In this document: positions 48,091 through 58,029 of the stretch, in pieces
How the letters are laid out: every line of letters begins with the position of its first letter
Position numbering within the stretch: the stretch's first letter is position 1
Assembly: GCA_001443495.1 (NCBI GenBank)
Contig: LDXR01000007.1
Span: forward strand, 78,479 to 142,478
Length of the DNA: 64,000 bases
Direction: 5' to 3'
DNA from: a candidate division NC10 bacterium CSP1-5
Lineage (GTDB): Bacteria; Methylomirabilota; Methylomirabilia; Methylomirabilales; CSP1-5
Program-made: the position numbers and the translations under genes
Notes under the pieces: model-generated
Seen by the model: only the letters and a program-made list of their open reading frames with translations
Databases searched by the model: none
What the model was told of the DNA's origin: nothing

Positions 48091-50775
48091 TCAGATGTAC
48101 CGCTTGATGAGGTCCTTGTACTTCGTGTAGGCGAACGAGACGAGCAGCAGGATGATCCCGAGGAGGATGAAGGAAAGGATCCGGTAGATCGTCTCGAGAC
48201 CCCTGAGATCGATCACGAAGACCTTGAAGAGGCAGACCGCGAAGAGTCCGAGGCCGGAAAGCCTTAGCGTGCGCTCCCGCAGCAGGAAGCCGGCGGCCAT
48301 GAGGCCGAGCCCCTCGATTGTCCAGGCCACCGTGAGCAGGTTACCCCGGACCTCAAAAAAGAGCAGGATGGCCAGCAGAAAGCCCCCCAGGATCGAGAAG
48401 ATCCCCTGGGCATTTGCGTCGAGGCGCGCGAGGCCCCTCTGCGCTTCCTTGGCTTTGGGGAAGAGCTCACGGCGGTACAGGCACAGGAGCTGAGAGATGA
48501 AGAGGAGCGCGATCACGGGCACGGTCGTGGCGAGCCGCTCCGGAATCCCGTACAGACTCCCGACCAGGAAGAAGTTCGTGGACCAGCTCCGCCAGACGGT
48601 CAGGATCGCAATCAGGCAGCCCTGGATCCTCAGGTCCCGATTCCGCAGGATGATCCCGAGCGTCAGCAGGATAAATCCCAGGGCCGCCCAGGCAAGCACG
48701 GTCAGCGACCTCGTTAGTTCGAATCGAGCGAGGATCACGAGCAAGGCAGCTGCGGTATAGGAGTAAACTTGCGGGAGATGCTTTTCGTACTCCGCGAGTC
48801 TCCCCGCATCCCCCTCCTCCTTTAGCCTGTGCACCAGGTAATAGAAAATGGCGATGATCGGGACCACGGTGACGACCCGGTGCGAGAGGCCGAGGATTTC
48901 GCCCGGAGCAGTGAAATTGGCGAGGAAAAGTCGGCCAAAGGCGAGGGCCGAGAGCAGATATGCCTGGATCCGCAGGGGGACCTGCCCGAACCGGACTCCC
49001 GCTTCGAGCAGGATCAGGCCCATAAAGCCCCACGCGAGGGCGACGGCCACTGGGTCGAGTTCCTTCCAGAGAAGGATGGCCAGAAGGGCCGATCCACTGT
49101 AAGAAAACATCGGCCCGACATATTTTTCGTCCTTGAGGACCTTGCCTGTGCCGAGGGACTTCGGCAGCCACCAAAGCAGGAGATAGAAGAAGGCAATGGC
49201 AGGTAGGACGGTGGCCCAGCGTAAGACATCAGGCGGCTCCGGCGTTCCGTAGAGATTTATGACGAAGAGCGCGCCAAGGGCAACCGCAGAGAGGAGGTAA
49301 GCCTGCATCCGGAAGACCATCTCCTTGAGATAGGATCCTAACGCCAGCACGACCGCTGCTTCCAACAGCCAGGCGATGGCCAACCAGTGTTGGCTCAGAG
49401 GCGACGATGGTGGCTTGAGGGGGAACGTGAGCGCAATGAGCAGAACGGCGACGGAGGCATTGATGAGGTGGTACTTATGTCTCCCCAGCACTCGGAGCAA
49501 GTAGCTGCTCGCAACGTAGGCGAGTGCCGTGAGGCCTGTAAGCAGATATCGGGCATCGGGGAAGACGATCCCGACCTGCCGATACGACAGCCCAAGGAAA
49601 GCCACCGTGTTGGCGAGACTGGCGGCGAAGCCAATCTTCTCTTCCGTGTCGTTCCCGGGTTCTAGGACGAAATCGAACGCGGAAAAGAGCAGCCAGTAGA
49701 GGACCAGCATGCCCTGCGCGAGCCAGAAGCTGTCGGTGTGAACGAGCTGCGCGGGTCCCCCCATTCGATATTCAAGCCAGAGGAGGTGATTCAGGTAGGT
49801 GGCCGCGACACCGAAAAGCCCCAGAGCAGACGAGCCGGTCCCGCGGAGGATCGCGACGAGCGACGCTGCCAGGATGGCGGAGGCTACGAGAGCAAACCCG
49901 GTGAGGGGGCTGATGGCAACGGTGAGAAAGCCCAGGAAGTAGGCTATCCCGGTGACGACTTGTGACCGGTATTTCAGCGAGTGCAGTATCATTCCCCCAG
50001 CGATAACGGCGAGGAGGGCGATCCCACGGATCGGGTCGTGGATGATTTTCGAGACCTCGATATTGTGGGCGGCGTACCCCGTGAAATACAGAAGCGCCCA
50101 GCCGCCGCCGATGAGCGGCTTGGCGAAAAGCGAGTATTTTTCAACTCGTTCGAGAAGGACGCCCCCGAAAAGCAGGGTCAGGCTGGTCACAACGCCCGTG
50201 GCGACTCTCCCGAGGGGACCCATGTACCGAAGGGAGTAACCGAGGAACAGGGCGACGCCGATGACGAAAACGACGATCCCGATCTTGTTCAGCCATTTAC
50301 CCCCGATAACGGCTTCCCAGTCGGCGGCATCAACACCCATCTTTGCCAGGTTGGGAGAGATGCGCTCCCGCAGTTTCGCCGCCGGGGGGGTTGGCCGAGG
50401 CATCGGGGGTGTTCGGGGCGGGGCCGCTTTGGCGGGCGTCGCTTCGGCGACTGCTCTGGCTGGCTCTATACGAGGGATAGGGGGTCGCTCGGCAATGAGT
50501 TGCCCCCATGCCTCGGCGCCTTTAACCTGGGCCACCGACGGCGCGACCTCCGGCTGCGGTGCATGTTCAACGTGCGGCTTCGGAGGCGGGGGCGCTGCCT
50601 GGGACAAGCTGATCTGCTGCTCTAGGTCCTGGATCCGGGCCGCGAGGTAGGTAACCTGCTCCGTGAGTCGCTTGAACCGCTTCCGCCAGATCAGCCAGAT
50701 GATCACCAGCGGGGCGATCGAAAATGCGAAGAAGGCGAACATATAGAAGAACCAGAGGAAAACCATCTCTCCCAC
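48091..50775 (-). CDS. DUF2339 polytopic membrane protein
   Basis: An 894-residue membrane protein. After an N-terminal helix (1-30), a coiled coil (32-57) and a Pro/Ala-rich linker (58-130), about 25 hydrophobic segments follow to the end. The phrase WEAVIGGKWLNKIGIVVFVIGVALFLGYSLRYMG, read in two parts as WEAVIGGKWLNKIG and VIGVALFLGYS, is the DUF2339 hallmark. Function is unknown; envelope or sporulation-like roles have been suggested for relatives. Confidence 0.92.
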   Translation of the reverse strand: MGEMVFLWFFYMFAFFAFSIAPLVIIWLIWRKRFKRLTEQVTYLAARIQDLEQQISLSQAAPPPPKPHVEHAPQPEVAPSVAQVKGAEAWGQLIAERPPIPRIEPARAVAEATPAKAAPPRTPPMPRPTPPAAKLRERISPNLAKMGVDAADWEAVIGGKWLNKIGIVVFVIGVALFLGYSLRYMGPLGRVATGVVTSLTLLFGGVLLERVEKYSLFAKPLIGGGWALLYFTGYAAHNIEVSKIIHDPIRGIALLAVIAGGMILHSLKYRSQVVTGIAYFLGFLTVAISPLTGFALVASAILAASLVAILRGTGSSALGLFGVAATYLNHLLWLEYRMGGPAQLVHTDSFWLAQGMLVLYWLLFSAFDFVLEPGNDTEEKIGFAASLANTVAFLGLSYRQVGIVFPDARYLLTGLTALAYVASSYLLRVLGRHKYHLINASVAVLLIALTFPLKPPSSPLSQHWLAIAWLLEAAVVLALGSYLKEMVFRMQAYLLSAVALGALFVINLYGTPEPPDVLRWATVLPAIAFFYLLLWWLPKSLGTGKVLKDEKYVGPMFSYSGSALLAILLWKELDPVAVALAWGFMGLILLEAGVRFGQVPLRIQAYLLSALAFGRLFLANFTAPGEILGLSHRVVTVVPIIAIFYYLVHRLKEEGDAGRLAEYEKHLPQVYSYTAAALLVILARFELTRSLTVLAWAALGFILLTLGIILRNRDLRIQGCLIAILTVWRSWSTNFFLVGSLYGIPERLATTVPVIALLFISQLLCLYRRELFPKAKEAQRGLARLDANAQGIFSILGGFLLAILLFFEVRGNLLTVAWTIEGLGLMAAGFLLRERTLRLSGLGLFAVCLFKVFVIDLRGLETIYRILSFILLGIILLLVSFAYTKYKDLIKRYI

Positions 50776-50949
50776 CTCGCGCCTTTCTCACCACCGGTTC
50801 GGGCCCGGCTTCTTTCTCATTGCGTCCTGCCCTATCCGCTCATCCGCTGCAAAGCCCGTGCCCCGCGCTCTTAAACCGGCACCATTGTACTAATCAGGCT
50901 CGGTCCAACAAGGCCCAGATGCTCTGGCATGCCCAACCATCCGCTGCTG

Positions 50950-52434
50950 TCAGAGCACGTCGGCGAACATCCTTTTGTAGTGGCGGTACCAGTCGCTCCG
51001 GAATCGCTCCTCGGGGTCGTACTTCCGCTTGAGCCGGAGAAACTCTGGGAACTGGGGGTAGCAAGCCAAGACCTGCTCGCGGGTCGCGAACCGGTGGTAT
51101 GTCAGATAGTAGCTTCCACCGTGGGGAATGGCGAGATCGATAAGGCGACGGAAGTCCTGGGCAGCCCGCTCGAGACCCTGTGGACTGTGGACAACATGAA
51201 GGTTGAAGATGATACATGCGTAGGGTTTCTTGGCCCACGCGAGGAAGCTCTCGTCCTCTCGTTCGATGAGCCGGATCGTCCCATAGATCACATTGACCCC
51301 GTTCTGGTTAAAGTCCCTGCGGACGTCCTCCAGAAAGCGGGTCAGGGCGTCCCGTGGCACGTAAACCTCGGTGATCATTTCGGTCGCCCGCTCAGAGGCG
51401 CCCAGCCGCCGGTCCAGCCAGTCGTGGTAGTTGTCGATGTACACGCTGAGCTGGTGCGTATCCGACCAGTAGATCTGACCCGACGTTGAAAGGTAGTGGC
51501 CGGCGTACTCCTCGAACGCGCGTTTCTTGTCCGTGTGGGAAAGATAGAGAAGCCGCCGCCAGTCCTGCTCCGAAAATTCTTTCTGCCCCCCCGGCATCGG
51601 AGTCCTGTCGTCAACTACTCGATAGCATGAGAAGACTCCCTGGCGGAGAAATGCGTCCGACCGCTCGTCGGTTGCATACTGAAAGTCGCCGAACAGGAAT
51701 CCATCGCCGATCCGGTTCTCGAACGCAGGTATCAGGTCCTCCATCTCGATGATTTCCACCACGCGCTCCAGCTTTCGCCTTGGCGCGAGGCGGAGCCGGA
51801 CGGAGGTAATGATCCCGAACAACCCATAGCCGCCGATAACGAGGCGGAAGAGGTCGGCGTTCTGGTCTCGGTCGCAGGTCCTGAGATGTCCCTCGGCATC
51901 AAGAAGTGTGAGCGAGTCGACATCCTGGATGATGGGTTTGGAGCGGAGACTTCGCCCATGCACGTTTGCGGCCAGTGAGCCCCCAATGCAGAACCGATCG
52001 CCCCCGGTCTGCTTCTGGACGATTCCCCATTGGGGTGACCGACCTTTCTGGACCGTGAGCAAGTACTCAATTAATTCTGGCCACTGGATCCCGGCCTCGA
52101 CCTCGACGATCCCGCGGTTAGAATCAAAGCTCAAGACACGATTATATTGTCCGGTATCGATCAGCACCGTATCGGCGCCGAATTGCTGGCCTCCCATGGC
52201 GTGTCGCCCGCCTGCAACGGAGACAGCCTTCCCTTCACGCCGCGCCTTAAGGATGGCGGCTCGGATTGCCTCCGCGGAATCGATGGACACGACCCGGTCC
52301 ACCCGGGTGGGATTGAGCTGCGAATGGACGTCGTTGACGATCGTCCCAGCCGGCGTTGACGTTTGCTTGGCGCAACCGTATGGCCACAAGGCCAGCATTC
52401 CCGCCGCCTTCATGAAGTCCCGTCGGTTCATCAT
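50950..52434 (-). CDS. FAD-linked oxidase, Tat-exported (GlcD/BBE-like)
   Basis: A 494-residue flavoprotein. The N-terminus MMNRRDFMKAAGMLALWPYG is a Tat signal, followed by a Cys (YGCAKQ) that may be lipidated. The PCMH FAD-binding domain shows AVSVAGGRHAMGGQQ (the His is a common flavin-linking position) and CIGGSLAANVHGRS with IGGYGLFGIITSVRLRL. The C-terminal part resembles sugar- or alditol-oxidising enzymes. An upstream ATG at 52527 would bury the Tat signal, so 52434 is used. Substrate unknown. Confidence 0.88.
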   Translation of the reverse strand: MMNRRDFMKAAGMLALWPYGCAKQTSTPAGTIVNDVHSQLNPTRVDRVVSIDSAEAIRAAILKARREGKAVSVAGGRHAMGGQQFGADTVLIDTGQYNRVLSFDSNRGIVEVEAGIQWPELIEYLLTVQKGRSPQWGIVQKQTGGDRFCIGGSLAANVHGRSLRSKPIIQDVDSLTLLDAEGHLRTCDRDQNADLFRLVIGGYGLFGIITSVRLRLAPRRKLERVVEIIEMEDLIPAFENRIGDGFLFGDFQYATDERSDAFLRQGVFSCYRVVDDRTPMPGGQKEFSEQDWRRLLYLSHTDKKRAFEEYAGHYLSTSGQIYWSDTHQLSVYIDNYHDWLDRRLGASERATEMITEVYVPRDALTRFLEDVRRDFNQNGVNVIYGTIRLIEREDESFLAWAKKPYACIIFNLHVVHSPQGLERAAQDFRRLIDLAIPHGGSYYLTYHRFATREQVLACYPQFPEFLRLKRKYDPEERFRSDWYRHYKRMFADVL

Positions 52435-52586
52435 CCGTAAGTCTCTCACGACCGTTTCTCTAGCGATTCGATTCTGCTGGCCTCCGCAGGAACCGCGCCC
52501 GGCGCCTTTCCGCCGGTAGTCTTGCAAGAATCGGGCTCACGCCAACCAGCTTCACCGCTCATCCATCGGTCCACGCTCGGGGCCGG

Positions 52587-53027
52587 CTAATGGCCTACCG
52601 CCAGAGGTCGCGTCGGGAAGTCCCTCTCTGGCATGGCCACCCCTTCGGAGAAGGCATAGTTCGACACGACGCCGTTCTGGTTGAGGTAAACGTTCAGGAT
52701 GTCCGCGCTGTGGCGGGACTCACTATACAGCAGGATCGTCCAATTCGATTGCTTCCCGTAGAAGTACGTGAGGACCTCTTGATCGCCTTTCGACTCGACA
52801 CGGTATGGGGGGCCAAACAGGGTCAAGATTTCTGCCCGTGTCGTCTTGCCGGCAACGATCTTAGGGATGCCCTCTTCCTTGATGGGCGATCCGACGAGGT
52901 GGCGCGCCGCACAACCGGCCATGATCCACCCGGCGATGAACAGGATCGCTGCCGTGGATACGAAATGATGTCGCGTGGTTTTGCCCTCCAACATAGCCGG
53001 AAATGGTGCGGTCATCCCCTGCCTCAT
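52587..53027 (-). CDS. SmpA/OmlA (BamE)-like lipoprotein
   Basis: A 146-residue protein with a signal peptide ending in the lipobox IMAGC near residue 37, followed by a SmpA/OmlA-type domain: KIVAGKTTRAEILTLFGPPYRVESKGDQ and VLTYFYGKQ are typical of BamE-like proteins (I split the motif at the loop). The ATG at 53027 has AAAGGAG 6 bp upstream. It likely sits in the outer membrane, but many such proteins are not part of the BAM complex. Confidence 0.82.
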   Translation of the reverse strand: MRQGMTAPFPAMLEGKTTRHHFVSTAAILFIAGWIMAGCAARHLVGSPIKEEGIPKIVAGKTTRAEILTLFGPPYRVESKGDQEVLTYFYGKQSNWTILLYSESRHSADILNVYLNQNGVVSNYAFSEGVAMPERDFPTRPLAVGH

Positions 53028-53197
53028 GGCCAACTCCTTTCCTTGAGAGTGTCACCCAGCCCGAGGTTATGCTTGCCAAAGCTACCCAGATAGGGGGCAA
53101 GGGGTGTGCCACGAGGTCTCTCGTATCGAGCCATAGAGGAAATCAGGGGCTTACCTCGCAGGTGGAGGTGTGTCGGGGTCGTCGGGCTTGACAATTG

Positions 53198-54784
53198 ATG
53201 TCAGGTTATATACATGCTTTGTACATCACGGAGGGGGGCGTGGCCTTCCTGACGCAAAAAGAGCGGGGCTTTCTGCGGGCGGTGGCCAACCTGGGCTACT
53301 GCAATCCGTTCCTGCCGGAGAGGATTCAGTACGAACGCGAGGCCCTGGGGGCGGACTTCCGCGAGGCGGAGCCGATCTGGAGCCTGCGGGTCGCCGATCC
53401 CGACCGGCCCCACGTCAACATCATCAAGACCACCGCCAAGGTCGAGACGCTGGTCAAGAAGTTGCGGGAACGACTCGCCGGCGGGGCGAGCGCCTCGGAG
53501 GATGATCTGGTCCTCTATGAGACCGGCGTCCTCTTCCTCCTCTATCATCGGTACAACATCCGTCTCCACACGGCGATCCTCAGCGCGACCGACCAGAAGA
53601 CTGGGCAGAAGCATTTCGGTTTCTATCGAGACTTTTTGCGGGACTGGCAGCACTACTTTGCCATTCCGGGGGTAACGCTGCCGTCGCACCATGAGTCGTC
53701 CCATCTCTTTGCCTGCTTCTTTCAAATCCGCCGCGCCTTCCACCACATCTTCAGCTATATCATCGGGGGCTCGATGGCGGCGGCGCGGCTTCGCGCTGCG
53801 GTCTGGCAATCGATTTTCACGCATGACATGCGCCGATATCGCGATGCGCTGTACGAGCGGATGGGGGATATTACGACCCTCGTCACGGGGCCGACGGGGA
53901 CCGGGAAAGAACTCGTCGCCCGGGCCATCAGCCTGTCCCGATACGTGCCCTTCGATCCCAAGACCTTGACCTTCGTCGAGGACTTCACCGGGGCGTTCCA
54001 TGCGCTGAACCTCTCCGCCCTGGCTCCCACCCTGATCGAGTCGGAGCTGTTCGGGCATCGGCGCGGGGCCTTTACGGGCGCACTCCAGGACCGGCGGGGC
54101 TGGCTCGAGGTCTGCCCGCAGTGGGGGACGGTCTTCCTCGACGAGATCGGCGACCTGGACACGTCGATCCAGGTCAAGCTCCTCCGGGTGCTCCACACGC
54201 GCACCTTCCAGCCGGTCGGCGATACGACCGAGCGCCATTTTCACGGCAAGATCATCGCCGCGACCAACCGCGATGTCGCCGAGGCGATGCGGAGGGGACA
54301 GTTCCGCGAGGATTTCTACTACCGGCTCTGTTCAGACGTCATCGTCACCCCGTCGCTGCAGGAGCAACTCCGTGAGTCTCCGAATGTCCTCCGAGAACTT
54401 ATCCTGTTCATCGCGCGCCGGGTAGCGGGGGCCGAGGCCGAGCGCCTGGCGGAAGAGGTCGAGGCCTGGGTCGTCAAGCACCTGGGCCGGGAGTACCCGT
54501 GGCCCGGGAGTATCCGCGAGTTGGAGCAATGCGTGCGCAGCGTCCTGATACGCAAGGAATACCGACCGCCTGAACCGCGCCCCCTGGCCGCCCGTGACGA
54601 ATTCGCAAGCGCCCTCGACCGCGGGACGCTGACGGCCGACGAGCTGTTGCGGCGCTACTGCACCCTCGTGTACGCCCAGACGGGGAGCTACGAAGAGACT
54701 GCGCGTTGCCTGCAGCTCGATCGCCGCACCGTTAAGTCCAAGATCGATCCCCAGCTGCTCGCTCGGTTACGCGCGAGCGGATAA
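53198..54784 (+). CDS. Sigma-54-interacting regulator with an unrecognised N-terminal domain
   Basis: A protein of about 528 residues. Residues 235-470 are a sigma-54 activator AAA+ domain with Walker A TGPTGTGKELVARA, the sigma-contact loop ELFGHRRGAFTGAL and Walker B TVFLDEIGDLD. A C-terminal Fis-like helix-turn-helix follows (ETARCLQLDRRTVKSKI). The first 220 residues contain no receiver, GAF or PAS domain; they begin AFLTQKERGFLRAVANLGYCNPFLPERI, a family-conserved sensory domain of unknown ligand. The exact start is uncertain because the ATG at 53198 has no ribosome site and GTG or TTG codons follow. Confidence 0.88.
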   Translation: MSGYIHALYITEGGVAFLTQKERGFLRAVANLGYCNPFLPERIQYEREALGADFREAEPIWSLRVADPDRPHVNIIKTTAKVETLVKKLRERLAGGASASEDDLVLYETGVLFLLYHRYNIRLHTAILSATDQKTGQKHFGFYRDFLRDWQHYFAIPGVTLPSHHESSHLFACFFQIRRAFHHIFSYIIGGSMAAARLRAAVWQSIFTHDMRRYRDALYERMGDITTLVTGPTGTGKELVARAISLSRYVPFDPKTLTFVEDFTGAFHALNLSALAPTLIESELFGHRRGAFTGALQDRRGWLEVCPQWGTVFLDEIGDLDTSIQVKLLRVLHTRTFQPVGDTTERHFHGKIIAATNRDVAEAMRRGQFREDFYYRLCSDVIVTPSLQEQLRESPNVLRELILFIARRVAGAEAERLAEEVEAWVVKHLGREYPWPGSIRELEQCVRSVLIRKEYRPPEPRPLAARDEFASALDRGTLTADELLRRYCTLVYAQTGSYEETARCLQLDRRTVKSKIDPQLLARLRASG

Positions 54785-54892
54785 ACCCCCTCCCGTTCCT
54801 CCAGCCCGCGAGTGGCCGAGTCCTGAGTTTCTCCGTAGCTCGTTTGCGGGTATACTGAGCTCAACACCACGCCTGGAGAAAGGGGTGATTTT

Positions 54893-56674
54893 TTGAAGCG
54901 CGTGGCCCAGAAGGCTCGTCCTATGGTGAAGCGAAGTCGAGGCAAGTCGGGGACCGACCCGCGGCAGGTCCGCGTGCAGCTCGACCGCGTCCTCCGGGAG
55001 ATGTTGGCCCACTTCCAGAGGCGAGAGGAACCGCTCCGTCGTCAATGGATGAAAGAGATGGAGACCCGGGGGTACCTGCGGGGCGGGACCTCGGAAGAGC
55101 TCGAGGCCGACTCGGTGGCCATTTACGAAACCTACCTCACCTGCCTCGCGACGAGGCATTATCACAAGGCTCAGGCGTTGGCCAAGGCCATGGCCGCCCG
55201 AGGGGTCCTTCGCCGCCTCACGCCGAAGCACATCTTCGGCGCCCTGTTGACGCTCCAGGGTGTATGTGAGGAGTCGCTGACGCAGAAGTTCGGGGAGAGG
55301 CCCGACCGGTTGATCCAGGTCCTCGAGCTCTTTAAGCCAGTTGCCAACCGGATCCTGGTTATTGTGGCCTTGGCCTTTCTCCAGGAGCGTGAGGGGGTCG
55401 TCCGCCGGGGCGTCGAGCAGTTCCGGGCGCTGGTCGAGGCCGGCATGGTCTTGGCGAAGGAGCTGTCGCTGGAATCGGTCCTCCAAAAGATTGCGGCGCT
55501 GGCGTGCAAGGTCCTCGGGGCCAAGTACGGGGCGGTCGGGGTGCTCAACGAAGACGGGCAGGGGTTGAGTCAGTTCATCACCGTGGGCATCGATGAAGAG
55601 GCCAAGGCGCGGATCGGTCCCCTGCCGGTGGGGAAAGGCATCCTGGGCGTGGTGGTCGGGGAGGAGAAGCCGCTCCGGTTGAAGGATCTGACCAGCGATC
55701 CCCGCGCGCACGGATTTCCAAGCCATCATCCCCCCATGCGGTCCTTTCTGGGCGTGCCCATTGTTTCGAAGGGCAAAGTTTTTGGGAACCTGTACCTCAC
55801 AGAGAAGCAGGGGGCGGAGGAATTCAGCAAAGAGGATGAGGCCTTGGCGGTGACCTTGGCGGCTCAGGCAGCTATCGCCGTGGAGAACGCCAGTTTGTAT
55901 GAAGAGGTGCGACGCTCGTACGAGCAGCTTCGGCGCTCGCAGGACCTCTTGCTCCGACAGGAAAAGCTGGCATCCTTGGGTCGCCTCGCCGCCGGGCTCG
56001 CCCATGAGATCAACAATCCCCTCTCCTCGGTGGCTGGCTTTGCCGAGGCCCTAGGGCGGCGGGCCCGATCGGCGCGGCTCGAGGAGGTAGAAGGGTTTCG
56101 AGACGTCCCCGAGTATCTCGCGTTTATCCAGCAAGAAGTCGGCCGGGCGACGGCTATCGTCAGACGACTGCTCGATTTCGCGCGGCAGCGGGAACCGAGC
56201 TTCGAGGCCCTCGATCTCGCGTCCCTCATCCAGGACACGGTGGCCTTAATCAGCCACCAGGCTGCGGTGACCAACAAGCGGATTGTGCTCGACCTCGCGC
56301 CAGGCCTGCCCGTGGTTCAGGTGGATCGTCAGATGCTCCAACAGGTGGTTCTGAACCTCTTGACCAACGCCCTTGACGCGATTGAGGACGAGGGCGAGGT
56401 CCGGATCACGGCTCTTCCGGCGCCAGGGCAGGTGGAAGTCCTCGTCCGAGATACCGGGTCCGGTATCCCGCCCGAGCACCTGGCCAAGGTCCTGGACCCC
56501 TTCTTCACTACCAAGGGGGTGGGCAAAGGGACGGGGCTGGGGCTCGCGATCTGCCAAGGGATTATCGAGCAGCATGGCGGCTCGATCGAGGTCAGGAGTG
56601 AGGGGGTGGGCAAAGGGACGACGGTGGCGATCCGACTTCCGGTGGTCGCACAGCAGAGGCGGACCGGAGCATGA
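54893..56674 (+). CDS. GAF-domain sensor histidine kinase (NtrB/AtoS-like)
   Basis: A 593-residue soluble kinase without membrane helices. After an N-terminal helical region (1-180) comes a GAF domain (about 190-330: GAVGVLNEDGQGL, FLGVPIVSKGKVFGNLYL), a coiled linker, HisKA with LASLGRLAAGLAHEINNPLSSVAG (phospho-His in AHEINNPL), then HATPase with NLLTNALDAIEDEG, DTGSGIPPEHL and GTGLGLAI. The gene starts with TTG and overlaps the regulator ATG by 4 bp, so they are a two-component pair. Confidence 0.93.
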   Translation: MKRVAQKARPMVKRSRGKSGTDPRQVRVQLDRVLREMLAHFQRREEPLRRQWMKEMETRGYLRGGTSEELEADSVAIYETYLTCLATRHYHKAQALAKAMAARGVLRRLTPKHIFGALLTLQGVCEESLTQKFGERPDRLIQVLELFKPVANRILVIVALAFLQEREGVVRRGVEQFRALVEAGMVLAKELSLESVLQKIAALACKVLGAKYGAVGVLNEDGQGLSQFITVGIDEEAKARIGPLPVGKGILGVVVGEEKPLRLKDLTSDPRAHGFPSHHPPMRSFLGVPIVSKGKVFGNLYLTEKQGAEEFSKEDEALAVTLAAQAAIAVENASLYEEVRRSYEQLRRSQDLLLRQEKLASLGRLAAGLAHEINNPLSSVAGFAEALGRRARSARLEEVEGFRDVPEYLAFIQQEVGRATAIVRRLLDFARQREPSFEALDLASLIQDTVALISHQAAVTNKRIVLDLAPGLPVVQVDRQMLQQVVLNLLTNALDAIEDEGEVRITALPAPGQVEVLVRDTGSGIPPEHLAKVLDPFFTTKGVGKGTGLGLAICQGIIEQHGGSIEVRSEGVGKGTTVAIRLPVVAQQRRTGA

Positions 56675-58029
56675 GAGAGAAACGTCCCATACAGGTGCTC
56701 GTGGTCGATGATGAAAAGCCGACCCGAGTCCTCATGGAGCGGGAACTCCCGCAGAGTGGCTGCGCGGTGGTCACCGTCAACAACGGGGAGGAGGCTCTCG
56801 AGGTCCTGTACAAGCAGGATTTCGATGTGGTGCTCCTTGATCTCAGAATGCCCGGCCTCGGAGGAATGGAAACCCTGCGACGGCTTCGCAGTAGCGGGGT
56901 GACTGCCGAGGTGGTGGTGCTCACGGGCCACCCCGAGATTGACAGCGCCATCGAGGCGATGAAGCTCGGCGCCTACGATTACCTGACCAAGCCCTTTAAA
57001 CTCTCGGAGGTCGAGGCGGTCCTGCGGCGTGCGGCCGAGAAGCGGCAACTCCAAGAGGAGAATACGGCCCTGCGCCGGATGGTGGGTCAGGCGGACCATG
57101 CCTCGGTGATTCTCGGGGAAAGTGAAGCCATGCGCGTCCTGCTCGAGACGGCAGGGCGAGTGGCGGCTTCGAACGCCCCTGTGCTCATCACCGGCGAGAC
57201 TGGGACGGGTAAGGGGCTCATCGCGAGAGCGATCCACCGGTCCAGTCCGCGGGCGGATCGTCCTTTTCTGGTGATCAATTGCAGCGCCTTTCAGGATCAG
57301 CTCCTGGAGAGCGAACTGTTCGGCCACGAAAAGGGGGCCTTTACGGGTGCCGTGAGCGCCAAGGCCGGGCTTTTTGAGGTGGCGGACGGGGGGACCGTCT
57401 TTCTGGATGAGGTGGCCGAGATGAGTCCGGCGATGCAGGCCAAGCTCCTCCAGATCCTTGACACCGGCGAGCTGAGGCGCGTGGGGGGGACCCGGCTCAA
57501 ACGGATCGATACACGGATCTTCGCCGCGACGAACAAGGAGCTTGAGCAGGAGGTGCGCGCCGGTCGCTTCCGGGAGGACCTCTTTTTCCGTCTGAACGTG
57601 GTGAGCCTCGAGGTCCCGCCCCTCCGGGACCGGAGGGAGGACATCCTCCGTCTGGTCGAGCACTTCCTCAGCCAGTTCCGACTGCCGGGTCAACAGGCCA
57701 AAGCCCTCTCTCCCGATGCGCTTCAGCTCCTCGTGGGATATGCGTGGCCAGGCAACGTCCGGGAGCTGGCCAATACGATTGAGCGCATTGTCCTTCTGGC
57801 CGCAGGGACTCTGATCGGGCCGGAGGACCTTCCGCCGAACGTCCGTCCTGGGACGGAGCTTCCGCGTCGGGAGAGGGATGTGCCTCCCTCGCTCGCGGAG
57901 GTCGAGCGGCTCTCGGTTCTCCGGGCGCTGAAATACACGGGGGGAAAGAAGGCGCCGGCAGCACGGCTCTTGGGGATCGATGTAAAGACCTTGACGCATA
58001 AGATCCGGGTTTACAACATCGACATTTGA
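56671..58029 (+). CDS. NtrC-family sigma-54-dependent response regulator
   Basis: A 452-residue regulator: receiver domain (about 5-120) with phospho-Asp in DVVLLDLRMPGLGG and the Lys in YLTKPFKL, AAA+ domain (about 145-385) with ITGETGTGKGLIARAIH, ELFGHEKGAFTGAV and TVFLDEVAEMS, and a Fis-type HTH (APAARLLGIDVKTLTHKI). It is coupled to the histidine kinase upstream. A sigma-54 promoter lies 147 bp after its stop and directs transcription into the ferredoxin/Suf region, its most likely nearby target. Confidence 0.95.
   Translation: MREKRPIQVLVVDDEKPTRVLMERELPQSGCAVVTVNNGEEALEVLYKQDFDVVLLDLRMPGLGGMETLRRLRSSGVTAEVVVLTGHPEIDSAIEAMKLGAYDYLTKPFKLSEVEAVLRRAAEKRQLQEENTALRRMVGQADHASVILGESEAMRVLLETAGRVAASNAPVLITGETGTGKGLIARAIHRSSPRADRPFLVINCSAFQDQLLESELFGHEKGAFTGAVSAKAGLFEVADGGTVFLDEVAEMSPAMQAKLLQILDTGELRRVGGTRLKRIDTRIFAATNKELEQEVRAGRFREDLFFRLNVVSLEVPPLRDRREDILRLVEHFLSQFRLPGQQAKALSPDALQLLVGYAWPGNVRELANTIERIVLLAAGTLIGPEDLPPNVRPGTELPRRERDVPPSLAEVERLSVLRALKYTGGKKAPAARLLGIDVKTLTHKIRVYNIDI

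Noticed and set aside
53188-53212. TTGACA followed by TATATA just before the sigma-54 regulator gene
   Set aside because: The spacing is only about 13-15 bp and the boxes overlap the likely start codon.
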